The translations under genes were made by a program, and so were the position numbers. From Streptomyces microflavus (GTDB lineage Bacteria > Actinomycetota > Actinomycetes > Streptomycetales > Streptomycetaceae): a stretch of DNA of 64,000 nt. Shown here one piece after another: positions 8,724 through 16,374 of the stretch. The notes beneath the pieces were generated by a model. It did not search any database, was not told the DNA's origin, and saw only the letters and a list, made by a program, of their open reading frames with translations. Positions within the stretch are counted from its first letter, which is position 1; every line of letters begins with the position of its first letter. The stretch spans positions 62,001-126,000 of the forward strand of contig NZ_BMUG01000008.1 of the NCBI RefSeq assembly GCF_014650075.1. The letters are read 5' to 3'.

Positions 8724-9812
8724 GTGTCCCCATCCATTCCGGCCGGACGCCGAACGGGCCCGCTGGCCCGCGTCCTGGCGCTCGCCGTAGGCGCCGTACT
8801 CGTCCTGGGAGGCTGCGGCAGCGGTGAGTCCGGGAAGACCGCCACGGAGGCGAAGGCCGGCGGTGCCTCGAACAGCTTCCCCGTGGACATCAAGCACGCC
8901 CACGGCACCACGACCATCGAGGCGAAGCCCAAGCGCATCGTCACGCTCAGCTGGATGTCGCTGGACGTGGTCGCCGCGCTCGGCACTGTACCGGTCGGCG
9001 TGGACGAGCAGTGGGGCGGCGACAAGGACGGCTACACCCCCTGGTTCCGCACCCAGGTCGAGAAGCTCGGCGGGCCCCTTCCCGAGACGCTGAAGTACGG
9101 CGACGCGGGCGAGATCGACTTCGAGCAGATCCTCTCCCTCGAACCGGACCTCATCATCGGCCTGTACTCCGGCATCACGGACGTCGACTACAAGCGCCTC
9201 GCCGAGATCGCCCCGACGCTCCCCTACCTCAAGAAGCCCTGGGACGGCGGGACCTGGCAGGAGATGACCCGCACCATCGGCAAGGCCATGGGCGAGGAGA
9301 AGAAGGCGGAGGGCCTGGTCAAGGATGTCGGCGGGCAGCTGGCGGCGGTCTCCGTGGCCCACCCGGAGTTCAAGGACAAGACCTTCACCTACGCGGTCGC
9401 CCTCACCCCCGGCTCGACGGAGGTCGGGCTCTACCTCGACTACGACGCCAGGGTCCGGCTGCTGACCGAGATCGGCTTCAAGAACACCCCGTCGATGAGC
9501 ACGATCGCGGCCACCGCGAAGGGCACCAACTGGTACGGCGGCGTCAGCCTGGAGAAGCTCGACACGATCGAGGCCGACGTGGTCGTGGCCTGGGCGAACG
9601 CCCCCGCCGAGGTCACGTACTCCCTCAAGGACCCGCTCTTCTCCCGCTGGAAGCCGATCGCCGCCAAGAAGTACGCCTTCGTCCAGGACCCGCAGCTGGC
9701 CATGGCCACCAGCGGACCGACCGTGCTCTCCATCCCCTGGGGCCTCGAACGCTATGTGCCGATGCTCGCCGACGCCGTCGCGGGCAAGGGCAACACCGGC
9801 GCGGGCTCCTGA
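8724..9812 (+). CDS. Iron-siderophore ABC transporter substrate-binding lipoprotein
   Basis: A 362-residue class III (FecB/BtuF-like) binding protein. Residues 1-31 form a lipoprotein signal ending in the lipobox LGGC with Cys31 as the lipid anchor. The mature protein has the two-lobe pattern of siderophore receptors: RIVTLSWMSLDVVAALG (lobe 1), DFEQILSLEPDLIIGLYS, and a C-terminal lobe ending VLSIPWGLERYVPMLADAV. It should capture a ferric siderophore outside the membrane and deliver it to the permeases encoded next. The GTG start follows a GAGGAG ribosome-binding site. A strong hairpin separates it from the permease genes. Confidence 0.9.
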   Translation: MSPSIPAGRRTGPLARVLALAVGAVLVLGGCGSGESGKTATEAKAGGASNSFPVDIKHAHGTTTIEAKPKRIVTLSWMSLDVVAALGTVPVGVDEQWGGDKDGYTPWFRTQVEKLGGPLPETLKYGDAGEIDFEQILSLEPDLIIGLYSGITDVDYKRLAEIAPTLPYLKKPWDGGTWQEMTRTIGKAMGEEKKAEGLVKDVGGQLAAVSVAHPEFKDKTFTYAVALTPGSTEVGLYLDYDARVRLLTEIGFKNTPSMSTIAATAKGTNWYGGVSLEKLDTIEADVVVAWANAPAEVTYSLKDPLFSRWKPIAAKKYAFVQDPQLAMATSGPTVLSIPWGLERYVPMLADAVAGKGNTGAGS

Positions 9813-9817
9813 TCCCC

Positions 9818-9860
9818 GGGCCTGTCGCCGGACCGCCCCCGGGCGTCCGGCGACAGGCCC
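9818..9860 (+). terminator. Intercistronic hairpin after the binding protein
   Basis: A perfect 15-bp GC-rich stem (9818-9832 with 9846-9860, GGGCCTGTCGCCGGA and its complement) with a 13-base loop, starting 6 bp after the stop. There is no T-run, as is usual in Streptomyces. It may be a partial terminator or an mRNA stabiliser that makes the binding protein more abundant than the permeases. Confidence 0.75.
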
Positions 9861-9902
9861 TCGCCCGGCGCTCCCCCAGGTGACGGCCCTTCAAGGACAA
9901 CG

Positions 9903-10964
9903 ATGACCAGCACCACCACCGCATCACCCCCGGGTGACCTCAAGCCCGGCGCGGGCCCGGCCCGCCGGCGCCACCGGCACCGCCTGCTGATCCTGCTGGC
10001 GGCCCTCGCCCTGCTGCTCGTGACGGCCGTCCTCAGCGTGATGGTCGGCGCCCGGCCCATCGCGCCGGGAACGGTCTGGGAGGCGCTGTTCCGCTTCGAC
10101 AACTCCGACGAGCATCTGATGGTCCGCGAGCTGCGGGTGCCGCGTACCGTGATCGGGCTCGTCACCGGTGCGGCGCTGGGCCTCAGCGGGGCCCTGATCC
10201 AGGCGTTCACCCGTAACCCCCTGGCCGACCCCGGCATCCTCGGCGTCAACGCGGGCGCGAGCCTCGCGGTGACGTTCGCGGTCGCCGTGCTCGGGTTCAC
10301 CGCGGCGAGCCAGTTCATCTGGTTCGCGCTGGCGGGCGCCTTCGGGCTCACCGTGCTCGTCTACACCCTCGGGTCGATCGGCGCGGACCGGGGCACCCCG
10401 GTGAAACTCACCCTGGCGGGTGTCGCGTTCACCGCCGTGTGCGGCGGCTTCACCTCCGCCATGGTCCTCAAGTCCACCGCCACCTTCGACGTCATGCGGT
10501 TCTGGGGCGTCGGCTCCATCGGCGGCCGCTCACTGGACATCCTCCCCATCGCGCTGCCGCTCATCGGCGCCGGCCTCGTCCTGGGTCTGCTCAGCGCCGG
10601 CTCCCTCAACGCGCTCGCCCTCGGCGACGACCTCGCCCAGTCCCTGGGGACCCGCCTCGCGGTCACCCGGGTGACCCTGATCCTCGCCGTCACCCTGCTC
10701 GCCGGGACCGCCGTCGCCGTCGCTGGCCCCATCTCGTTCGTCGGGCTGATGGTGCCCCACATCGTGCGCTGGTTCGTGGGGCCCGACCAGCGCTGGATCC
10801 TGCCCGTCACCTGCGTCGCCGCCCCCGCCTTCCTGCTCGCCGCCGACATCGTCGGCCGCATCGTGCTGCCGTCGGGGGAGCTGCGGGTCGGACTCGTCAC
10901 CGCGCTCGTCGGAGCGCCCGTCCTCGTCGTGCTGGTCCGGCGCCGGAAGGTGAGCACCCTGTGA
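9903..10964 (+). CDS. FecCD-family iron-siderophore permease, first subunit
   Basis: A 353-residue multi-pass membrane protein of the FecCD type. Typical motifs are VRELRVPRTVIGLVTGAALGLSGALIQAFTRNPLADPGILG in the N-terminal half and VAVAGPISFVGLMVPHIVRWFVGPDQRW near the C-terminus. It should form, with the next gene product, the membrane channel for a ferric siderophore. It ends with a GTGA overlap into the second permease. No cytoplasmic FecE-type ATPase gene accompanies it in this locus. Confidence 0.9.
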   Translation: MTSTTTASPPGDLKPGAGPARRRHRHRLLILLAALALLLVTAVLSVMVGARPIAPGTVWEALFRFDNSDEHLMVRELRVPRTVIGLVTGAALGLSGALIQAFTRNPLADPGILGVNAGASLAVTFAVAVLGFTAASQFIWFALAGAFGLTVLVYTLGSIGADRGTPVKLTLAGVAFTAVCGGFTSAMVLKSTATFDVMRFWGVGSIGGRSLDILPIALPLIGAGLVLGLLSAGSLNALALGDDLAQSLGTRLAVTRVTLILAVTLLAGTAVAVAGPISFVGLMVPHIVRWFVGPDQRWILPVTCVAAPAFLLAADIVGRIVLPSGELRVGLVTALVGAPVLVVLVRRRKVSTL

Positions 10965-12028
10965 CCGCCCACACCCTCACCCGCTCGGCCGGCTCCGGGC
11001 GGACCACCTGGGCACTCCGCCGGGGCCGGGCCTCGCTGCGCGTCGAGCGGCGGTCCGTCATCGTCTGCGGCGTCCTGGTCCTGGTGGTGGCCGCCCTCGG
11101 CGTCCTCACCCTCGCCACCGGCTCCATCCAGCTCACCCCCGCCCAGGTGCTCTCCGCGCTCTTCGACCCGGACGCCGAGCCCCGTACCCGGCTCGTCGTC
11201 GTCACCTGGCGGCTGCCGCGGCTGCTGTTCGCCGTGGTCTGCGGAGCGGCGCTCGCGGTCAGCGGGGCGCTCTTCCAGTCGCTGACGAAGAACCCGCTGG
11301 GCTCGCCCGACGTGATCGGCTTCGCCTCCGGTTCGTACGCGGGCGCCAGCGTGGTCATGCTCGTGCTCGGCACCGCCAACTACCTCGCGGTCGCAACGGG
11401 TTCGCTGATCGGCGGGGCCGCGACCGCGCTCCTGGTGTACCTGCTCGCCTACCGGGGCGGCGTACGCCCCTTCCGGCTCATCATCGTCGGTATCGCCGTC
11501 GGCGCGTTCCTCAGCTCGATCACCTCGATGCTGCTCCTCGCCGTCAGCCCGCACCAGGCGATGCTGGTGGCCACCTGGGGCGCCGGCTCCCTCAGCGGGC
11601 TCGGCTTCGAGCAGCTGCGGGTGACGGCGCTCGTCTTCGCCGCCCTGCTGATCTGCTCGGTCGGCGTGGTGCGGCCCCTGGTCCACCTGGAGATGGGCGA
11701 CGACACCGCCCTGGCGCTCGGGGTGAACGCCCAGCGCGCCCGGCTCACCGCCACCGTCGTCGGGGTCGCGCTCACCGCGCTGGTGACGGCGGCCGTCGGG
11801 CCGATCGCGTTCATCGCCCTCGCCGCACCCCAGATCGCCCAGCGGCTGACCCGGAGCTCCACCACCCTGCGGATCGCCCCGGCGGCCCTCACCGGCGCGG
11901 CCGTCCTGGTCGCGGCCGATTTCATCGCCCAGCGGGTCGACCTGCCCGTGGGTGTCGTCACAGTGTGCGTCGGCGGGGCCTACCTGGCCTGGCTGCTCGC
12001 ACGCCAGTACAGAGGTGGCAGCCGATGA
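10961..12028 (+). CDS. FecCD-family iron-siderophore permease, second subunit
   Basis: A 355-residue partner of the preceding permease, with TWRLPRLLFAVVCGAALAVSGALFQSLTKNPLGSPDVIGF and VGPIAFIALAAPQIAQRLTRSS in the expected positions. The GTG start overlaps the first permease stop, and its own stop overlaps the ATG of the ABC gene behind it, so expression is probably coupled through the whole run. A heterodimeric FecC/FecD channel is the standard arrangement. Confidence 0.9.
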   Translation: MTAHTLTRSAGSGRTTWALRRGRASLRVERRSVIVCGVLVLVVAALGVLTLATGSIQLTPAQVLSALFDPDAEPRTRLVVVTWRLPRLLFAVVCGAALAVSGALFQSLTKNPLGSPDVIGFASGSYAGASVVMLVLGTANYLAVATGSLIGGAATALLVYLLAYRGGVRPFRLIIVGIAVGAFLSSITSMLLLAVSPHQAMLVATWGAGSLSGLGFEQLRVTALVFAALLICSVGVVRPLVHLEMGDDTALALGVNAQRARLTATVVGVALTALVTAAVGPIAFIALAAPQIAQRLTRSSTTLRIAPAALTGAAVLVAADFIAQRVDLPVGVVTVCVGGAYLAWLLARQYRGGSR

Positions 12029-13689
12029 CTCCCCCCGGATCCCCCACACGTGAGGACGGGTCCGTCGCGGCGCTCTTCCGGGTGGCCCTGCTGCGCGACG
12101 GGCGCGGCCTGCGGATCGGCCTCACCACCGTGGCGTTCATGGTCCACCAGCTGTGCGAGGCGCTGGTACCCGTCCTCATCGGGGTCGTCATCGACCGGGC
12201 GATGGCCCCGGCTGACCGGACCGCCCTGGTCTGGTGGCTCGCCGCGCTCGGCGGGGTCTTCGTCGTGCTGTCGCTGTCGTACCAGCGCGCGTCGTCGTCG
12301 ATGGTCACGGTGTACGGCTACGGCGAGCACGAGCTCCGGCAGCGCGCGATGACCCGGCTGCTGGACCCGCTGTCGCTGCGCCGCCGCCCCGGCTCCGGCG
12401 AGGCCCTCTCGCTGGTCTCGTCCGACACGTACCGGGTCGCGGGGGTGTCGTGGAGCGTCGTCCAGCAGGCGTCCACCCTCACCGCGATCCTGACGGCGTC
12501 CGTCGCCCTGCTGGTGATCTCCCTGCCGCTGGGTCTGGGGGTCATCGCCGGGACCGTCCTGATGCTGGTCGTCATGCGGCGGGTCTCGATGCCGCTGGAG
12601 GCCCGGGGGCTGGCCGAGCAGGGGTCGGCGGCGCGGGCCAGCGAGGTGGCCACCGATCTGATCACCGGGATACGGGTGGTCGCCGGGATGAACGCCCGGG
12701 CTGAGGCCGCCCGCCGCTACCGCACCGCGAGCGACACCTCACGGCGCGGTGCCGTGGCCGCCGCGCGGTCGGTCCTGGCGTACAGCGGTCTCAGCCAGTT
12801 GCTGTCGGGGGTGTTCCTCGCGGCGCTGGCGACGGCCTCCGGCTATCTCGCGGTGGACGGGCACATCACCATCGGCCAGCTCGTCACGGTGCTGGGGCTC
12901 GCCCAGTTCCTCCAGGGCGCTCTCGCCCATGTCGGCACCTTCGCATCGAACTGGATCCACAAGCGTGCCTCCGCTCGCCGCCTCGGCACTCTGATCGGCG
13001 AACCGCCCCTGATCGAGCCGCTGTCGACCGGTCCCGTTCCCGAACCCGGCCCGGCCCCGCTCCGCTGGCATCCGCCCGGCCACGGCGAGCCGCTCGACCT
13101 GCGTCCCGGCGACCTCGTCGGCGTCGTCCCCCACCACCCCGGCCATGCCCGGGACCTCAGCGACCGGCTCGGCTACCGGGTCCCCCTCGCCCGCGGCGAA
13201 CTCCTGATCGGCGGGGTGGACGCGGTCGACCTGGGCCCCGACCGGGTACGCACCCGGGTCGTCGCCCCGCCCCACCACGGCGCCGTCTTCTCCGGCACCC
13301 TGCACGCCAACCTGGTCCCCCGGGGAGGCGCGGTGGACCCCGCCGTGACCGGGGCGGCCATGCTCAACGACGTACGCGAACAGATCGGGGGCGACCTGGC
13401 CGAGGTCGGGGAGCACGGCCGCCGGCTCTCCGGCGGCCAGCGCCAACGACTGCTGCTGGCAAGGGCGTTGCACACCGACGCGGACCTCGTCGTCCTGGAC
13501 GAACCGGCCACCGCCGTCGACCCGGTGACGGAACAGCGCATCGCCGAGGGGCTGCGGGGCCTGCCGTCCACCATCCTCCTCATCACCGCGAGCCCGATCC
13601 TGCTCTCCGCCTGCGACCGGGTGGTCGAGCTCGGCGGGACCGGGCAGGACGCCCCCGAAAGCCACGACCCGAACGGACTCCCCCGGTGA
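12025..13689 (+). CDS. ABC half-transporter (TMD-NBD) with degenerate Walker A
   Basis: A 554-residue protein with an N-terminal six-helix exporter-type membrane domain (about residues 20-320) and a C-terminal nucleotide-binding domain. The domain is lopsided. The Walker A position reads GVVPHHPGHARDL (about residues 365-377), with no GKS/T. The Q-loop glutamine is replaced (VAPPHH) and the switch histidine is missing (ITAS). The signature LSGGQRQR (from residue 468) and Walker B with its glutamate (LVVLDEPA) are intact. It can therefore supply a signature motif but hardly bind ATP itself. It overlaps the next ABC gene by GTGA and almost surely forms a heterodimer with that product. In this context it may move siderophores, in either direction. 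Confidence 0.85.
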   Translation: MTPPGSPTREDGSVAALFRVALLRDGRGLRIGLTTVAFMVHQLCEALVPVLIGVVIDRAMAPADRTALVWWLAALGGVFVVLSLSYQRASSSMVTVYGYGEHELRQRAMTRLLDPLSLRRRPGSGEALSLVSSDTYRVAGVSWSVVQQASTLTAILTASVALLVISLPLGLGVIAGTVLMLVVMRRVSMPLEARGLAEQGSAARASEVATDLITGIRVVAGMNARAEAARRYRTASDTSRRGAVAAARSVLAYSGLSQLLSGVFLAALATASGYLAVDGHITIGQLVTVLGLAQFLQGALAHVGTFASNWIHKRASARRLGTLIGEPPLIEPLSTGPVPEPGPAPLRWHPPGHGEPLDLRPGDLVGVVPHHPGHARDLSDRLGYRVPLARGELLIGGVDAVDLGPDRVRTRVVAPPHHGAVFSGTLHANLVPRGGAVDPAVTGAAMLNDVREQIGGDLAEVGEHGRRLSGGQRQRLLLARALHTDADLVVLDEPATAVDPVTEQRIAEGLRGLPSTILLITASPILLSACDRVVELGGTGQDAPESHDPNGLPR

Positions 13690-15500
13690 CCTCCGCGCAG
13701 ACCGACACGCCCGTCGCCACCCTCCCCGTCGCCGACGCCCGCCGGACCCGCGCGGAGATCCTCCGCCGCCTCCGCGCGCACCGCCGACGGCTCGGGGCGG
13801 CGCTGCTCACCCTGCTCGGCGGTACGGCGGCCACGCTCGCCACTCCGCCCGTGCTGGGCGGGATCGTGGACGCCGTCGCGGACGGCGCCGGGCGGGGCAG
13901 GGTGCCGGCCCTCGGGATCGCACTGGTGGCCGCCACCGCCGTCGGAGCCGTCCTCGCCTACGCCGGTGGCCGGATGCTGGTGGCGCTCGTGCAGGAGGTA
14001 CTGGCGGGGCTGCGCGAGGACGTCTTCGAAACCGCCGTCCACCTGCCGGTGAACACCCTGGAGAGCAGCGGCAGTTCCGATGTCGTCTCCCGGGTCACCC
14101 GCGATGTGGAGGCGGTCTCCGAAGCGGCCTCCGACGTGCTTCCCGAGGTGACGAACGCGAGCTTCACCATCGGGCTGAGCCTGGTCGGCCTCGCCGTCCT
14201 CGACCTCCGCCTCGCGCTCGCCGGGCTGCTCTGCCTGCCCGTCCACGTCTACGCCACCCGGCAGTTCCTCCGCCGCTCGCACCGCGTGTACGGGGACATC
14301 CGGAGGCTGGAGTCGGCGCGCGGGCAGTCCGTCATCGAGGCGGTGCGCGGGGCCGAGTCCATCCGTGCGTACCGCACCCAGGACCACCACCTCGACGACC
14401 TGGCCGAACGCAGTGTCCGGGCCATCGAGCGGCAGCGGGACGGGGTCGGGCTGCGCAACCGGTTCACGGGGCTGCTCAACGCGGCGGAGTTCCTCGGTCT
14501 CGCCGCCGTACTCGTGACGGGCTTCGCGCTCTTCGGCTCGGGGGCGGTCACCCTGGGCGCCGCCACCGCCGCCGCCCTCTACTTCCACCGGCTCTTCGGC
14601 CCGGTCGGGGCGCTCCTGGGCAGCCTGGACGACATCCAGCGGGCCACCGTGGGGCTGTCACGCCTCGTCGGGATCACCGACCTGGACCGCCACCACGTCC
14701 GCTACGAGGAACCGGCGCAGGGGTCCGGCCGCCCGAATGAGGCGCAGGGGGCCGGCCGCCGCCCGGACATCGACGTGAAGGGCGTCTCGTACGCGTACGA
14801 CGGCGGGCGCCCCGCCCTGCGCGAGGTCTCGCTCCACGTCCCCGCCGGCACCAGCCTCGCGCTCGTCGGCGCCAGCGGCTCGGGCAAGTCCACCCTGGCC
14901 CGGCTCGTCGCGGGCATCGGCACCCCCGACCGGGGCAGCGTCACCGTCGGCAGCGCCGAGGCCCCCGACGCCCCGGCCTCCCGGTACCTGGTGACCCAGG
15001 AGGTCCACCTGTTCGGGGGCACCCTGGCCGACAACCTGAGGCTCGCCCGGCCCGACGCCGGCGACGACCAGCTCCGGCACGCCCTGCGCGAGGCCGGGGC
15101 CGGCTGGGCGCTGGACCTGGACGCCGGGCTCGACACCGTCCTCGGCGCGGGCGGCTCACCGCTCGACGACGGGTCCGTCCAGCACCTGGCACTGGCCCGG
15201 GTCCTGCTCGCCGACCCGCCGGTCGTCGTCCTGGACGAGGCCACCGCCGAATCGGGTCCGCAGACCCGTGCCCTCCTCCAAGGGGCGCTGGCCCGGGTCA
15301 CCGCGGGCCGGACCTCCGTGGTCGTCGCGCACCGGCTGGAGCAGGCGCGCCAGGCCGACCGGGTCCTGGTCCTGCGGGACGGCGAGGTGGCGGAGCAGGG
15401 CACGCACGACGAGCTGCTGGCGGCCGGGGGCGAGTACGCGGCGCTCTGGGCGGCCTACCACCGCGCCCGGCCGGGCGGCGGCGCACCGGTCAGCCCGTGA
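13686..15500 (+). CDS. ABC half-transporter (TMD-NBD) with canonical Walker A but degenerate signature
   Basis: A 604-residue partner of the preceding half-transporter. The membrane domain covers about residues 30-330. The ATPase domain has a textbook Walker A (GASGSGKST, residues 395-403), a Q-loop glutamine (LVTQEVHLFGG), Walker B (VVVLDEATAES) and the switch histidine (VAHRLEQ, His549). The signature, however, is LDDGS (residues 493-497) instead of LSGGQ. Paired with its partner, its Walker A faces the intact signature of the other subunit, giving one working and one dead ATP site. The 3' end overlaps the convergent DUF1345 gene by 11 bp. Confidence 0.85.
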   Translation: MTSAQTDTPVATLPVADARRTRAEILRRLRAHRRRLGAALLTLLGGTAATLATPPVLGGIVDAVADGAGRGRVPALGIALVAATAVGAVLAYAGGRMLVALVQEVLAGLREDVFETAVHLPVNTLESSGSSDVVSRVTRDVEAVSEAASDVLPEVTNASFTIGLSLVGLAVLDLRLALAGLLCLPVHVYATRQFLRRSHRVYGDIRRLESARGQSVIEAVRGAESIRAYRTQDHHLDDLAERSVRAIERQRDGVGLRNRFTGLLNAAEFLGLAAVLVTGFALFGSGAVTLGAATAAALYFHRLFGPVGALLGSLDDIQRATVGLSRLVGITDLDRHHVRYEEPAQGSGRPNEAQGAGRRPDIDVKGVSYAYDGGRPALREVSLHVPAGTSLALVGASGSGKSTLARLVAGIGTPDRGSVTVGSAEAPDAPASRYLVTQEVHLFGGTLADNLRLARPDAGDDQLRHALREAGAGWALDLDAGLDTVLGAGGSPLDDGSVQHLALARVLLADPPVVVLDEATAESGPQTRALLQGALARVTAGRTSVVVAHRLEQARQADRVLVLRDGEVAEQGTHDELLAAGGEYAALWAAYHRARPGGGAPVSP

Positions 15501-16134
15501 CGATCCCGGTGACGAGGTTGATGGTGGTGGCGAGGATGCTGGCGCCGAACACGTACGACAGCAGGCAGTGCCGCAGGGCGACCGCGCGGATCTCGGTGGT
15601 GGAGACGTTGGTGTCGGAGACCTGGTAGGTCATGCCGAGGTTGTAGCTGAAGTACAGGAAGTCGACGTACTTCGGGCTGCCTGCGGAGTTGAAGTCGATG
15701 CCGCCCTCGGTGGGCAGGTAGTAGAGGTAGGCGTACCGGGTGGCGTACATCAGGTGGAGCGAGGCCCAGGCGGTGAAGACGCCGCCCAGCGCGATGGCCG
15801 CGGCGGCGTGGCTCAGGTCGGAGTCGCTGGTCAGGAGGAGCACCACGATGCCGACGAGCCCGCAGAGGGCGGCCGCGACGACTACCAGCTCTTCGAGGAC
15901 GGGCCGGAACTCCTCGCGGCGGACGTTGTGGTGGGTGGTGGCCGCGTCCATGGGCCAGAGCGCGATCCATCCGGCGATGACGAAGATCGTCTCGGCGGCG
16001 GCGATCCCGGCGAGGACGCCGAGCGGCGCGTGGGTCAGCAGACCGGTGACCACGCCGGCGACGACCCCGAGGACCGCCGCGACGACGAGCCGGGGGACGG
16101 CGGAGAGCGCGGGGTGACGGGGCGGGTGGCTCAA
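15490..16134 (-). CDS. DUF1345 family membrane protein
   Basis: A 214-residue protein with five or six hydrophobic helices and the family core motifs WASLHLMYATRYAYLYY and VDFLYFSYNLGMTYQVSDTNV near the C-terminus. DUF1345 proteins are inner-membrane proteins of unknown function. The gene is convergent with the ABC gene, overlapping it by 11 bp, and divergent from the oxidoreductase gene. Confidence 0.85.
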   Translation of the reverse strand: MSHPPRHPALSAVPRLVVAAVLGVVAGVVTGLLTHAPLGVLAGIAAAETIFVIAGWIALWPMDAATTHHNVRREEFRPVLEELVVVAAALCGLVGIVVLLLTSDSDLSHAAAAIALGGVFTAWASLHLMYATRYAYLYYLPTEGGIDFNSAGSPKYVDFLYFSYNLGMTYQVSDTNVSTTEIRAVALRHCLLSYVFGASILATTINLVTGIVTG

Positions 16135-16374
16135 GCGGGATCACCTCGGCGGATCGGGGACCGGTGGAGCAGTGGAGCAGTGGTTCGGCGGATCGGGGGC
16201 CGACTCCCGTACGACCGCCATCCCACTCCCCCGGGCCGCCCTCCGCACCCCGCCGCAGGCCGAGTGGCGTACGGGAGGGCCCCTGCATAGCCTGCCGGGG
16301 AGTCCGTTCTGTCCACCCGTGCCCGCACGGTCGAGAGGGTCCGCCGGGTCCACCGCCTCGAAGGGTCGAGAGCC

